64,000 nt of DNA from Lanius collurio (GCA_020086605.1 JACBWW010000017.1:8132187-8196186); one strand, 5' to 3'; counted from the stretch's first letter, positions 12,116-25,914 are shown. The notes: generated from the letters alone by a model not told the origin. Made by a program: numbers and translations.

Positions 12116-12517
12116 AAAGAGCCAGGACTGGAGCAGGAGTGTTGTATGCTGGATGGGATTGCATTTAGCTGGGTGTAGGAAGGTTTGTAGCAGTGAGAGA
12201 GGGAGATGTGATCCTGTTCCCAGTGCTGTGCTCACCCTCCTGCTTTCCTGTCAGGAAAAACTGCCCAAGGCAGAACCACCTTTAGCAGGAGCAAGATGTT
12301 AGTGCAGTTCTGGATCTGTGCAGTGCAGGAATGGGAGCTGGGTAGGGCTTGGAGCCATATCTGAGTTTGACTTCCAGCCAGGTGAGAGTAGGAGGTGGGA
12401 ACAGGTCATCCTGGAAAGAGGAACATTTCTTCTGGTTTAGAAATTAAAATCCAGTGTGGAAATCCAGTGTGGTTTGTTGAGAGATGGGCAGGACCTCTCA
12501 ATGGTTTGTGTGGTTAT

Positions 12518-12865
12518 CACAGAGTCATGGGAGGGCTTGGGTTGGAAGAGACCTTAAAATCATTCAGTTCTACTCCCTGCCATGGGCAGGGACACCTCCC
12601 ACTATCCCAGCTCTTCCAGTCCCCATCCAGCCTGGCCTTGGACACTTCCAGGGATCCAGGGGCAGCCACAGCTTCTCTGGGCACCCTCTGCCAGTGTTTC
12701 ACCATTCTCACAGAGGAGAATTTCTTCCTGACATCTAAAAAATCTTTCCTCTTAGTTTAGAATCATTTCCCTTTGTCTTGTCTTTATCTGCCCATGTGAA
12801 AAATTGCTCTCCCTCCTCCTTAAATATTGAGAGTCTGCAATGGGCTCTCCCTGGAGTTCAGTCCC
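12518..12865 (-). mobile_element. CR1 LINE 3'-end fragment, reverse strand, about 350 bp
   Basis: On the complement it reads from the coding tail through CAGAGAAGCTGTGGCTGCCC and the TGCCCATGGCAGGG box to the terminal repeats at 12518. The left edge is the complement of a short CR1 tail (ATCACAGAGTCATGG). The right part, near GCAATGGGCTCTCCCTGGAG, is also CR1-like, so the 5' break is at about 12865. Confidence 0.9.
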
Positions 12866-13004
12866 TCCAGTGCTGTGGATTTTCCAGATCCCTGGTGGAA
12901 AGGTTGCACTGATGATTTCTCTTTCATCAATCTTCCTCTTGGTTCTTTATTTTGGAGTTTTTGTGAGTGTGTGTAGACACATTGGGGATGTGTTTGTGTG
13001 GCAG

Positions 13005-13036
13005 AAGCTCAAAGCCACCTAAGCTCAAAGTCACCT
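13005..13036. repeat. 16-bp tandem duplication
   Basis: AAGCTCAAAGCCACCT is followed directly by AAGCTCAAAGTCACCT, with one mismatch. It looks like a small replication-slippage event and has no coding context. Confidence 0.9.
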
Positions 13037-15685
13037 GGAGAGCTTTGCTGAACGTGTGACAGGGCTCACTGCCCTCTCCCAGCATCACCCCTTGTGCTGA
13101 GGGATCCATCCACAGTGGCCTCAGGCCTTCCCATGCCAGCCAAATGTCCTGGGGATCATGGCCATGAAGGGAAAGGGGCATTTCGTTAGGGAGAAGAGCC
13201 AGGGAATGGTTTCCATCAGGATGCCTCTGGCCGTGTGCTCACTGCTCACACAGGGGCTGAGGGACAGTCCCAGTTTCACCCAGCAGGTGTGATCTGTGTC
13301 CTGTAAGAAAATTGGGAGGATGAATTTTTGATTGTCCTCATACCAGCAATAGGGAGCTCACCCAGGCTCTTCACTGTGCTAAAATAACAACAGCAAAGTT
13401 AAAGGTTGTGCAGTGGCCACGTCCAGCCCCACAGGCACAGGAACATGAGCTGCTTACAGGGACAAGAGGGAGAGAAACCTAAAATTGGGGTTGTACCCTG
13501 ACAGTGGGGTCTGCAGTGGGGACACCATCAAACATCTCCAGAGCTCACCAGTGAGCTCCCCTCTGAGACTGGGGCATGTGGGTACTGGGAAATGAGATTT
13601 GATTGATCTGAAAGCCAAGATATAAAGATTGCGGTCTGGTCTCTTCATGTTAGACCTTGCTGACTCTTTGCCTTCCAAATCTATTTTTCCCAACCAAAAA
13701 AACCTGACCTTTCCCTTGAGGAATAACCTCAGAATGGTGAGTTATTTTGTAAAGTTGAGAGGGGTGAAGGGATTTATTTATCACTGGGGATTTTCATTCT
13801 TGGTTTATAGGGGAGAAAAAACAGAGTAGTTTTCCCCCTCTTCTTCCCATCAAGGAGCTAGAAATGTTCAGAAGTCCTGAGTAAATTTTCTTAAGAGAAG
13901 GATGAATAAAGAAAGAAAAAAAACTACTTTGTTTTTAAACTTTCTTTTTAGACCAGGAAATGGCCAGAATGTGCCACATCTTTAATTGACAGCAGAGCTG
14001 TTTCTGGGAAGGAGGGAAATGCCACTTTCCTGATTCACAGGGTATCAATCTGACCCACTCAGAGAAGGGATCATGACCTGTGCCACCAATCAGACAGTGG
14101 AAGAGTTTCACTTTTGGAAGTTGTTCTACCACAACTATCACTTTCAATCATATTCTTGGAGTCTGAGGTTCTCTAACTCCATTCACCAGCAGAAGATTTA
14201 ATTGGGGAATAAAGTTTCCAGGCTTAGAAATATAATATTGGACTAAGTCTGGCGTTTAAAAGTATTTAAGAACCTAAGAAGTTCTGGCCACTGATATCAG
14301 GGGTCTCCTGGGGGGTTTATCAGTGGCTTCTGGTGGCATTTCAGTGGTGTGATGGAAAGCAGCACTCCTGGGTGTCAGGAGGGAGATGCGAGGAGGAGAG
14401 CAAGGGAAAAGCTGCTTTTTCTTCCTTATGTGGCAGACACATGGAGATCAATGTTTGTGTTTTTGGGTTTGACTGGGAGATGGTTATTTCAGCCTAAATA
14501 TGCACCTTGTGGCTGAAACCGTTTTACTGGAGCTAAGAATCGTGTCTTTCCTGATGGAATTAGCATCTGATCTCCTTTCTGTCTGTAAGGAAAGTGCTGC
14601 TGAGTTCCTGTGGCAGTGCTATTCCGCCGGGAATTCCCGAAGGATCACTGCAAACAGCACAAGCGAGAGACCTCAGCTCCAGCATCTGCCTCAGCATCCC
14701 TTCCCCTTGCAGGAGCTGGCACGGGACACAGGGAGAAAAAATCCCTCAGGAATTCGGCCACACATTCTTTGGGCCCTCGAAATTTAACTCATGGCAGTGC
14801 TTGGGAAAATCCTGCCCTGCAGCCACCCCCCTGCCCGGGATAAACCAGCTTAGCTCGGCTGACGTGAACCATGGAGGGTCCCTCTGTGGGATTAATGCTC
14901 CTGAGATGGTGGCAGGAGCAACCCTGGGAGGCTGAGGCACAGGCAGCACGTCCCAGTGACCCCAGGGATGTGGGGTGTTCCTCAGGGAACACCTCCAGAG
15001 CGGGGTTATCTTGTCCCTATCCTGAGCTGGGAATTTTGTGGTGCTCATCTGGCAAAGGAAGGGGACAAGGGTGGGCTTTTTAACCATTGGAGTGGGGTGA
15101 ATCTGGCAGGAAGGGGTTCAGCTTTTGCCCTTCCAGGACAGTGTGAAACCTTTCAATTGTCTATGAATGTGAATAACAACACAGCCAAGGAGATTAAATT
15201 AAATTTATGGAGTTTTTGCTTCGGAAATTCCCAGGATTCAGCAGATTGAGCTCCAGCAGATTCAGAGAAGGAGCTTTTCTCTGTACTTTTACAGAGACTC
15301 TGTGTGTCCTACATGACTTTTTCTGGGCCATAAGTGGGGTGAGGAGAGCTCAGGTGGGGCAGTCTCCAAAGAGGTACCCAGGGTTTAAGACAGGGATTTT
15401 GGGGCACAGCCTGGCTTGGGGAATGGGGAGCAGGATGCCAGAGACTGCCACGTTCCCTCTGTAATCAGTTAAGTGCTCTCACTCTGACAAGCTAAGTATG
15501 ATTTTAATTAAAAAGCCATTCCAGCTGGATTTAATTCTTAAGGCATTGAAGAGGCAAATTGCTTTGTGTATGAGAAGAAAAAAGTGTGATTGTCTTCTTG
15601 TTCCAAAGACTTTTAATCCACAGTGGCTTGGGTCCCAGGTCAGGGATAATTTCCCTGCTTCTCGGAAGAAATGTGATTTTTTTTT

Positions 15686-15686
15686 N
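15686..15686. other. Single ambiguous base after a poly-T run
   Basis: One N sits at the end of a T homopolymer. This is most likely an unresolved homopolymer length or a consensus error. Confidence 0.95.
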
Positions 15687-17527
15687 CCATGCCCGGGTTG
15701 GGAAAGCTGTGGAAGGAGGAGGTTCCTTGCCTGCCTGCAGCCCTGTGAGCATGGAAAGCACATCCATTAGCAGTGACAGTAAGCACAGCTATAATTACAG
15801 CAATAACAGGCTTTACATCAGCACACACGCCTCGTAAAAAGGTACTAATGATTCCAGGCTTTTGATTTTAGGCTTTGCTGCTTCTCTTTCCTCACCTTGT
15901 GCCACTGCTGCTGTGCCTTCTGTGTGATTCTTCGAGCCTGGGGATTTAGGAATGAAATTAAGAGGCAAAGCTGCATTTGCACACTTGGAGAAGCCACTTT
16001 CTCCAGAAATACTCACAGCCTGATAAACCTATGAGGGGTGCACGAGGCACAGCCGGGTCCTGGTGCCAGTTTGGCTGTGATTTAAAAGTGCCACAAATTG
16101 TCATCCACAAAAACTGGTCCTGAATAACGTGTGCTGGGCTGTGAATGGGATGTTCTGGGCAGGGAGCAACTCCTGGAGACAGGAAAGCCATTTAAGGGAA
16201 GTTAATGGCAGGAAGCAGATGATGGTGGACACGTTCACCGCAGTGGGCAAAGCACACACAGGCTGTGGAATAGAAAATCCTTATTTTTCACTGGGCTGGC
16301 TGGTGGGCTGTGGAGCTGGGGAGAGTTTCTGAGGGGCTCCTGACCTCAAACATGATTTTTCTGTTGGCAATAGCCTGAATTTCTCATCTGGAAGATCTTC
16401 CCTTGCTGGAGCAACCTCTGCCATGGCAGTGTGAGCCTGTGCCACTGAGAGGCATTTTCAGCTCAGGATCCTCAGGGAAAAGGCTGAACTCTTCCAGAAG
16501 AGTAAAACAACTAGGTTGTGAAATCCCAGCCCTGGAGATGTTTTTTAGTCTCTGTTGCCAGGCTGAGCCCCAGATGAGTCTGATGAACCACGTGCAGTGC
16601 AATCCTCTTTTAAGTGATGGGGCACCTCAGACAGCAAGTGGGTTAGAGTGGGATCCCACAGCACCCCTGCAGGCACAGGGATTGCCCAATCCACTGGGTT
16701 TTGTAACATCCAAACGTTCCTAAGGGGCACATGCAGCCAGAGTTCACCCTGTCCCCATCCCCAGGTGGGGCCTGTGGGGTCCAGCAAGCCCAGAACTGAT
16801 GGCGTGGATATTCTTGCTTTGAAGACCAGAAGGCAGCCAAAAAAAAAAAAAAAGGCATAGGAGTGGTGTTCCTTCCCTGGAATTGCAGGACAGTTCCTGC
16901 ATTCAAGATGGATTTCCTTCTCCCACACATGGAACAGAGGGAGATATTTTGCAGGTGACAGGGAGACTCCAGGCATCCTTCATTTTTAGTAAGAATCAGA
17001 TCAGGTCCTCCTTTTATCCTGTAAAAACATCCCCAGGGCAGGACTGGGTTACAGATTAAGATGTCAAACTGCTTTGGTGGTCACTGGAGATTTGAGGTTG
17101 GATTTATCTGCCCCCAGGTAGGGCCTGGTGCCAGTTCAGGAAGCCAAGAGCTGCAGAGGGCACAGGTACCAGGGGCTTGTACCAGGGGCTCTCACAGCTC
17201 TCAGGAATTTCACCTGGGACTGGGCAGCAAACTTCAGGCAAAGGAATTCTGCCTCGGGATGCAATATCTGTGGCTATTCCTGCATGCACAGAGACCAGCT
17301 CGATGCCATTGATCTGTACTGGTGAAATACCAATGGTTCCCAGGCACTTTTGGTAACCCCAAAAACCAGCAAAACCAGCAGCAAAAAAATCATTAAAATA
17401 TTCAGAAAAGAATTTTTTTTTTAATTTCTCATTTATTTATCAGATAGATTACAGATATCTGGTATCTTTCTTCTCTGTGCCACCAAGGTGACCTGAAGGC
17501 TGCTGCTACTGCTCCTCTGTTGACTGG

Positions 17528-17645
17528 GATCACAAAATCATGGCATGGCTTTGGTGGGAAGGAATGCTAAATTTCATCTCATTCCAACCCCCTGCTCTCA
17601 GCAGGGACACTTTCCACCAGACTAGGATGTGCTGACCATGGAAAA
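17528..17645 (-). mobile_element. Diverged CR1 3'-end fragment, reverse strand
   Basis: The order is that of a reversed CR1 tail: ACAAAATCATGGCATGG, then TGGTGGGAAGGAATG, CATTCCAACCCCCTGCTCTC, AGCAGGGACACTTTCCACCA. Many substitutions and the loss of the body indicate an old insertion. Confidence 0.68.
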
Positions 17646-19459
17646 AAGGAAGATACTGCAAGTTCCTGATAAAACCCTGGGAACTGACAGCATTTGTGGC
17701 TCCAGCAGGATCAATATGACTTTTCTTTGCCTCTTCTTGCTTAGTGACATGGATGCTTAGACCTTGTCCAGGCTTTTTCCACCCCAAAGCTGTCAATCCA
17801 ACAGAACTGCCCCTAAAGTGGAGTTGTCAAGGACTTCTGTGCAGCATTTCCTCCTCTTGCGGTTGAGAACTTCATTGAAACCTCATTCTTTAAATGTGTT
17901 TTTCTCAAACAAGAAAAAGTGGGCTTTCATGAGTAGAAGCCAGCAGCTACTTGGGAAAATCCAAGGAAAATGTAACATCTCAGTGCCTGGGCCAAAATCT
18001 GACATCAAAACCCAGGAAGTATGTGCAGTTGGAGCTATAATAAGATTAGAGTAGTTCCTGATGGGAAAGATGGATTATTTTATTTGGCAAGTTATTAAAA
18101 GCAGCTATTTTTCACCAGTTACCTCCAGTAAGTCCAGTCCAACAACCTGCTCCTGATAAAATGTAACTCATGCTCTGCTGAACTCTCCTTTTTCAGGAGC
18201 TGAGATGGGCAGCCCAACACATTTCCCCTGACCCTTGCTATTATTGGAGATAATCTGGAGAGGGTTATGGATTTTCATAGGTTTTCAGTTCATATCCCAT
18301 TGTGCTTTACTGTGCTAGACTGAAATTTCTCATAGCAAAGGGCCTCTGAGCACATTCAACACCTGCTTAAGTTGAACATGCACCCAGTGGCTACTGAGAT
18401 AACCTGAGGGCATCCAGAAGGATGCAGAGCTCCTCTACTTCCTTTTGTGCTTCCTTTCCACACCCTCCCTTGGTTTTTATTGGCCTCTTAAAATCCTTGA
18501 TGTTGTATCACGGGACAGAACTTCCCAATGCCGTGTAAAAAAAAAAAGGAGTTTTTTCTTCTTGTCCTTCCTCCCTGCTCAGTTTATCCAGCAAACACTT
18601 GTGTTTGCCTTTTCCCAGCAGCACTCACTGGGAGCTCATGTGGAGTTATTCACCTCTTTTAATCCCCAAATTGTCTGCCACATCACTTCTTTCCCAAAAT
18701 TGGGGCTGCCATACAAGAGGTCTGTGCTGAGTGTTCTTTCTCAGGGCCAAGTTTTGCGTTTGGCTGCGTTCTAACAGATCTTCTCAGCCAGCTTTTACAA
18801 ATGCTCTTAGGTGCAAGTTATCCAGTCCCAGTAATTTTAAATGTTTATGTCTTCTGGATGCTGTTTAACATCTGCCTTTGTTGCTAATGAGCTGGAAAAA
18901 CCTTCTCCATCATCACCAGAGCCATGCATGTTGCCTGCCCTGCTGCTTTCCAAATACAGATCAAAATTATTACATGTTGAACTTTCCTCTACTGGAGTGT
19001 AGAGTCTGTAAAATTTTATTTGTTGTAATGTTTTTGTTAGGGAAAAAAAAAAAAATCAAAATGCAAAAAGCTCCGAGAAAACCAAACTGAGAACTAATCA
19101 AATTAAAAAAAAAAAACCCTACAAATATTAACTTCTCATTAATCTCTTATTTTTTACCAACTGTGGAGTTTCTCTGATATTTTCAGGTTCTCAGATAATG
19201 CTTCTAAGCTTCATGCTACTTTATTTGTATTTCCTCACGTATCTTTCTCTTAGTTTAGTAAACTCTGGGTTGTCAGTTCACTTCTTTATTTTCACTTCCA
19301 GTTCCTCCCATTTTGATTCAAGGTTAAACTGGGAAGAAGTTTTTACTCCAAGTTAAACATTTCCTTTGGGAAGCCGTGCCTGGCTTGGATCACCATCGTG
19401 TCTTTGGTGGCCTGGCCCTTCCTTCCAGGAGAACCATGGCCAGTGTGCAAAAAACAACC

Positions 19460-19575
19460 CGGGATCTGAGCAACTCTGTCTGCTGGAAGGTGTCCCTGCC
19501 CATGGCAGGGGCTGCAATGATATGATTTTAAGGTCCCTTCCAATCATAACCATCCCATGAATCCATGATTTTATA
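19460..19575 (+). mobile_element. CR1 LINE 3'-end fragment
   Basis: GGATCTGAGCAACTCTGTCT leads into TGGAAGGTGTCCCTGCCCAT, then TTTTAAGGTCCCTTCCAATC and a CCATGAATCCATGATTTT tail of CR1-style short repeats. Confidence 0.87.
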
Positions 19576-20605
19576 AGCAGGACAAGTAGGGGTGGTGGTG
19601 AAGGAGGTCCCCCATCCTCCAGCTGGTGCTGGTCCTCAGGAGGAGGAAGATTTTTGTCAGGGTGCAGAGGTCACAGGAGGAAGATGGGTTTTATTACAGA
19701 AGCATCAGTTGGGGGACAATAGGGATATTTTTAATAGTCTTCTACAACGTGCTGGTGTTGCTTTCTGGAAGACAGGGAGGGCAATTTGGCAGTGGGAATA
19801 GGATAATGTCATCCTAATGGCATCGTTCTGGTCGTGTTCCCTGGAAAGGTGCAGAGGATCAGCAGAGCAGAGCACAGAAGAGCAGTGATCAATTACCTAC
19901 AACAGTTGTTTACTCAAAACTCAGCTTTAATAAACACTCTAATCAGCACAGGGAAAATTCCCACTGCCCACAGAGAGGACCTGAGAGGGGAATCTCATTC
20001 ATTTCACAGGGACATGGTTTTAATGTTATTATGAACAATTTAAGTGCTGTTTGATTAACAGATTTACACTTGGTACAAGTAATAAAACCAGAGAAGAAAA
20101 AGGAAAGTGCTGTGTAATAAACTCAGCTTTCAGTCAGTAGAACACAGGCAAAGGGGGATCTCCTGTTTGGTGTCAGTGTTTGTGGAGATATCTCTGTGTT
20201 TATAGAACATATTCCTCTTCATGGGGTGCGGATGGCAGCTTAAGAACTTGGCTGGGTTTTGTCAGTTTACGTTTTTAGAAAATTCTTGGGCTATGTTTGT
20301 TGCGTGTCCATGCTTGAAATGTTCCTGCAGTGGATGCTTTCTGTGGGAAATCTGGGATTTCCACAAATATGTGATGTGGCCAAGAAAACTCTGCTCAAGG
20401 TAAAACTCTGGACAGAAAACGGACTGGATTTTTTAATTGTTATTAATTTTATTCTTTAATGAAGCACCTTAATCCTTTAGGATGGGTTTTGTGGTTGTTT
20501 CCTCTAAGGCATTTTGTAACTAGAAATTTGATGGCAGCTCAAGCTGTTGCAGAAGGAGTTTTAAAGGAGATTTTTATCAGCTTGTGCAATTTCACCTCTA
20601 CATCC

Positions 20606-20720
20606 ACAGAATCATAGAAATGTTTAGATTGGAGAAAACCTCAAAGATCATGGAGTCCAACCCTTAACCCAGTGCTGCCAACTCCACCCCTCAACCCAGT
20701 CCAGAGCATCTTGAAGCCAT
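20606..20720 (-). mobile_element. CR1 LINE fragment, reverse strand
   Basis: ACAGAATCATAGAAATG, TCAAAGATCATGGAGTCCAA and CCCAGTGCTGCCAA are the complement of the long-tailed CR1 subfamily. It is followed 170 bp later by a copy in the opposite orientation. Confidence 0.85.
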
Positions 20721-20886
20721 GAGATTTATCTTTCTTGGATGGGTAAACTTGGCAGGACTCACTGTGAGTCATCCATTGTGTGGCTTAGCAGGTGTCATTT
20801 GTTTACAGTTGCATCCTGAATTAAAATCCCAGCAGCTGCTGACTGGGGATTGCAGGTGAAGATCTGACACTGGTTGCTCTTCGAGT

Positions 20887-20994
20887 ACCATGGAGACATG
20901 GTTCAGTGATGGAGTTCACAGTGCTGGGTTAATGGTTGGACTCCAAGATCTCAGAGGTCTTTTCCAACCGAAATGATTTTAGGATTCTGTGATG
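20887..20994 (+). mobile_element. CR1 LINE 3'-end fragment
   Basis: GGAGACATGGTTCAGTGATG, GCTGGGTTAATGGTTGGACT, AGATCTCAGAGGTCTTTTCC, then TTTTAGGATTCTGTGATG. This is the same subfamily as 11897-12115. Confidence 0.87.
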
Positions 20995-21889
20995 TCAAGG
21001 TGTGTTGTTTGACTGGTCCTGTCAGCTGTACAAACCCTGGGGGAAAAGTAAAGCCACAGCAGACAGAGAAGAATTTCCCTGCAGAAGAATCTCCCTTGAT
21101 TACCTCCATTCCTTCAGTGCCCAAACTTCCTGATGTTGGAAGACAATACAATCCTTGTGATTAACAAGGGAATTTTCCCAGGAATGCTGTGAAATTGGGT
21201 AGTCCTCAGTGAGGTTCACCCATGTGCACTTGAGCTGCTGAGCTGCATGAATGGAGAGGAACTAAAATGAGGAAATGTTGGAGTTTGTTTTTAATAATTC
21301 CTGTTTTTATCATTTGGTGTTGATTTTGCAGGGCAAGGCTGTACTTTTACCCTTCTGTTTCAACATGAAAATGTATCCAAAAGCTATTGGAATATGTGGT
21401 GTCACTTTGGGGGCTGGAGGGCATGGAGGGACATGCCCTTTTCTGGGAGTTTTCCTGCTTTTCCTTGGAGATGATGTTGTTCCTTGCAGTTCATTTTCCC
21501 TGTTCAGCTGTGACTCTGCAACACAAGGTTCATCTGATGCATTGATATTTTAATTGCTGAAAGGTGTTTATGTCACTAAGACATAGATAAAGGACCTGGA
21601 GAAGTTACCCTGCTCCTGACAGAATTTTTATCCTTTCCAACTTTATGCACTTTTCCACCTGCAAAATCAATATTTCTCAGAGGCTTTTTGCCTGTTTTTA
21701 GTTCATTTTCCACAGACATTGGGCTGAGCTCGTAGACAACCCCTTTTACATTTGGCTGCTGACTATGTTAGGCTACAAGTAAGATAAACAACAAACTGGA
21801 ACCAAACTTTTGTTTTGGTCAAAGGAAAAGAAGCAAATAATCCCTGACAGACTTTTAACTGGAGCACGTGTTTCTGTTCTGGGCTAGAA

Positions 21890-22110
21890 ACACTTGAAGA
21901 AGCTGGAGTCCAGGCAGGGCCAGAAGAATGATAAAAGGTCAGAAAAGTGCTGGGCAAAAAAAAAAAAAATGAAAGAACTGGGGATGTTTATTCTAGAAAA
22001 TGAAACACTGAGGGACAAATCACAAGTTGTCTTCAAGTATTTGATAAAACTTCCACAAATAAAAAGCAGGAGAAAAAAAAATATCTCCATAACCAGTCTG
22101 GGTAGAACCA
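21890..22110 (+). mobile_element. Probable ancient CR1 fragment
   Basis: GCTGGAGTCCAGGCAGGGCC, a diverged ATTCTAGAAAATGAAACACTG block and TCTTCAAGTATTTGATAAAAC keep the order of the CR1 ORF2 tail. An A run near 21957 interrupts it. Sequence identity is low. Confidence 0.5.
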
Positions 22111-23159
22111 CAAATTTGGTAGGGTAGAACCACACATCTGAGCCTTTAGTTGCAGTCACTGTAATTTAGTCTTTCAAAACACAGATTAAATCTTTTTGAT
22201 GGTCAGCAGAGAGAAGCCCAGGAGTGGTTAGGATCTATAAGGACACTGTTGAGTCTCATCAGTGGGGATGCTGATAAAGGATGGGACAAAAGGTTCTAGA
22301 AACCATTACTGGGACTTCTTATTTATTAAACAGGGATAAAATACAGACTGTTCTAATCTTTGTTGGTTTTTTTCTGATAGTTGAAAAAAAAAATCCCAAA
22401 AAATTGCAACTTCTCCCTTTACTCTTGGCAAACTCAACATCATTTTCATGCAGGATTGGGTCAGCTGAATTTGGAAGCTCACCTGTTTGACTCCATGAAA
22501 TTTAATTTTACCATCTGCATAGCTCCAACCATCAGTTCCTTCCTTGGACCTGCAGTACAAACAGACCTGAAGGATTTGGAAGTGATGCTCCTGAAAAGCT
22601 CTTCTGGCCAGTCCTGCCAGGCAGAGTTAAACCATCCCCAAGCAGTGCTTTGCTTTTAGTCCTCATTTGCCTCATCAGAGAGTTCAGTCTGTGGAATTTA
22701 AGCCTTTTTTCCCCACATTAAATAGATATTCTTGGGAAGAAATCTTATAGTTTAGGCTCTTGCTGTTTGTGATCAATTACACATTTGCTTTCTCTATCCT
22801 TAAGTTTAGCTGGGCCATTTTAAAATTTGCTTTTTATTATTATTTTTTATCCTAGCAGGTTATCCAGACCTTTAATCATTCCCCCAGTGCCATTCTCAGT
22901 GGTGAGGCAGGCTGTACATTGTGCCAGCCACCTGGAGACGAGGTGCAATCCTGCCTGTTTCCAAGCCATTGGAAATCTCTGTGACTTATTTCTGTCTTGC
23001 AATTTACCCTGCCAGAAGGCTGCCAATGCAAATCTTTGTGGTTGTTATTTGTGAAGGTGAAAAGGGGAACACCTGACTGTGTAGATCAACCCTCACTGTG
23101 TGAAAGGGGGAGATGTGGCTGCTCTTTGACCTCAAGGTTCTACACAAGGGTGTAGTCAG

Positions 23160-23375
23160 AAGGTACTTCAAGAGCAGGTACAAATGATGCAGTTTTTTTG
23201 CACTACAAAACAAATCACCCAGAAAGATTGTACAGTCACTATGCTTGGAGGTTTTTTGGGTAGAGAAACCTGTGGCTGAGCAAGAGTAAAGTTGGTGTGA
23301 GTGCAGCTTCAAGCTGAAGGCTGGACCAGCCCTCCAGAGACTCCTTCCAGCCAACTTTCCTGGAATTCAGTGATT
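23160..23375 (+). mobile_element. Probable ancient CR1 fragment
   Basis: The blocks GCTTGGAGGTTTTTTGGGT, AAGGCTGGACCAGCCCTCCA, GAGACTCCTTCCAGCC and ATTCAGTGATT follow the order of older CR1 3' ends. It lacks the GGTGTCCCTGCC box of younger copies. Confidence 0.5.
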
Positions 23376-24531
23376 AGATAGCATGAGGTACTGCCTGTAC
23401 TGGTGTCACCATGATGCCAGATTTACTGCAGGACAAGTTGTTAAAACAATAATGAGAAGGGATAACTCACACCTGAGAGACTTTGATGTTAAGTTGGATA
23501 AACTTCCAGCCACTCTCCAGTGGGGAGAATTGGTTAATCAGGCCATGGTTGTGTTTATGGAGGGAAAATGGCAGTGTCACCAACACATTTTGAGCATTCT
23601 CTGAGCTCAGCCTCTTGTGTTCAGCTGCCCAGAGCACCTGGCTGTCCCAGAGCTGTGTTGTCAGAGCCACAGATCGTTGCTCAGGACCACTGAGAGAGTG
23701 TCAGGAGTTTCCTAGGCCATATCAGCAAAGATGACCACTCTTGTTATCGATTTTGTGCAGGGCTGTGATTTTTTCATGTGTGCACAGAGGCGCTGAGTGT
23801 CAGCGTGAGACCACCCCAACCTCAGAAAGGCATTTGGGTGCTGAAATCCTGGTGACCTCACAGGGACACCTGAGAGCCTCCTCCTCAGTTATCCCACGTC
23901 ACAGTCAGGGTTTGAAAGGCTCACAAGATGAAGCATGAATAGGTAGGGCTGATTTCTCCCCAGCTGTTTTGCTTTCCTCCCCTCTCTCACCCTCCTGGAG
24001 GTGACTGCTGGGGAAGGAGATGTTCCCTGTGCTCCTCACTGATATTCTTGCTGCTCAGCATGCTGCTGCCTGTCTCTCACTTAATTGATTTTACACACTT
24101 GAAGGAGTTTTGGAGAGTCAGCAAAATTTTTTGCCTTAGCTTCAAGGTTTCTTCCTCAGAACCAAAGTTGAATTTAGTTGCTAATTTTTTTTTTTTTCTT
24201 TTTAAATTTTCTTTTTTTTCCCCCTTTTCTTTCCAGTCAGGAAATTGTAGCTGTGTTACAGGACTGCAGTTTCTGGGGGAGCTGTCAAGTGTTATTTCTG
24301 CCTTGATTTGGTGTGACCAGGGGATGCTGGGGTAGAGCCAGGAAAGATCCAACTCCTGATGGAAAGGTGCCAGGCAGGAGGTGGTTGTAAAGGGCTGATT
24401 ACTCTAAAGGCACCATCAGCATCCTTTAAATTATCCCTCTCTGTCCTTTTTTAAGGCTGTTCACCCCATCTTTAGCTGTGGGTAGATCTGGATTAGCCAC
24501 TTTCAGGTGTGTGTGCACACAAGTGATTAAA

Positions 24532-24676
24532 AAAAGCTCATTCCACCCCCTGCCTGGACAGGGACACCTTCCACTATCCCAGATTGCTCCAAGCCCAGTC
24601 CAACCTGACCTGGAACACTTCCAGGGATGAGAAATCCACAGCCTCTCTGGGGAATCTCCTTTAGTTTCCATCCAGG
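24532..24676 (-). mobile_element. CR1 LINE 3'-end fragment, reverse strand
   Basis: CATTCCACCCCCTGCCTGGA, GGGACACCTTCCACTATCCC, AACACTTCCAGGGATGAG. The terminal tail is lost on the left, so this copy is truncated at both ends. Confidence 0.86.
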
Positions 24677-25914
24677 TTTATTAATCCTTGTATCAATCAT
24701 TACGGTAGTCATTCCTTTCAGCATAAAACCAGATTATTTACTGAGGTTAGGAAAGTTTAGATCCACTGACTTTCATCTCCCCCTAAAAAACCCCAGACCA
24801 ACCAACTACCTTATAAAACCCCCCTATAGGTTACATTGCCATGATTTACTTTCAATAATCTACATTTCCTATTTTGTCCCCACCTCCATTTGCTGCCACT
24901 TCCCATCCCTCTTTCCTTCGAGTGGTGTTCAAAAGCCTTGAGTATTTAACTCAGATTAACTTGCTGAGAGCTGTCTGGACCTTTCCCCTCCCTCCTTCCT
25001 ACGTATAAAAAAGCTTTACTTTTGTCAACTTTCAGCCAGATGGTGCCAGTCCCACCATCCCATCTGAGCCCGTTTTCCCCCTCTGAGTGGCTTCCACCTC
25101 ACATCACTTTCCACACCCCTGAGTGCCTTCACACCCAGTCCTGTTATTGCTCTCAGTTATTCAAGCGAAATCATTTTCATGTGCAACTATTCCAATTTGC
25201 ATTACTAAAATTCTATTTTCACCTCCAGTTCTTTGGAGAAGCCAGTGAACAGAAGCTGGGGTGGGGCTACATGTGAGTTCTCCTTTTTTGGGTGCTATCT
25301 TTAGCTTTCTCTTGAATTTCAGCTCTTTGCATAGTAATCTCTCTTGGTTTCTTTTCCTGTTGTTCTCTTTTTAGTCCTGTTGCTCAAAGGCATTTTCTGC
25401 TCAGCTGAGTTGATCCTGACAGCCACGCTGAGACTTCTAGCAATGCTCAGAGATTTTCTGCTCCTTCTGCTGCTCTAAACATTGTTTTCTTTCCAAGATC
25501 CTCTTCCCAGGTGTCCTGATCAGTGATGTCCATCTCAGGTTTTACCTTCCTAATTGCCTAATCTGTTGTTTTCCTCATATCCAATATTCCTAAAGTGAGA
25601 TTTGAAGTCCTTCTCTTGTTCCCATGGAACAAGAGCCAAACTCCTTTCTATTCCACTCATTTTTCCACACAAATTCTCTGTTTTTCTGTTGGCTCTTTGC
25701 TGGCAGACCAGGGTATTTTGAGGAGAGCATTTCAATATTTCATATCTCTGACAGATGTGGACATCAGCATACACTGGCACATGGAAATGTCTTTTAGAGA
25801 CATTCAAATGCTGGCAACAGAGAGTGGGAAGTATCTAGGGGGGGTTGTTACTACTTTGTCTATTTTTTCTATAAGGAAGGAGTTTCTGGAGGCAGAGAGA
25901 CCAACTTGACAGTT

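Larger units (their letters stand above)
12866..17527. other. 4.7-kb intron stretch without recognised genes or CR1
   Basis: Apart from the 16-bp duplication, the single N and an A run near 16840, I see no named element. Open frames here are all under 150 codons and carry no domain I recognise. Confidence 0.5.

Noticed and set aside
16840..16856. A run that might mark a processed pseudogene or retroposon tail
   Set aside because: No gene-like or CR1-like body precedes it on either strand. A bare homopolymer is not enough.
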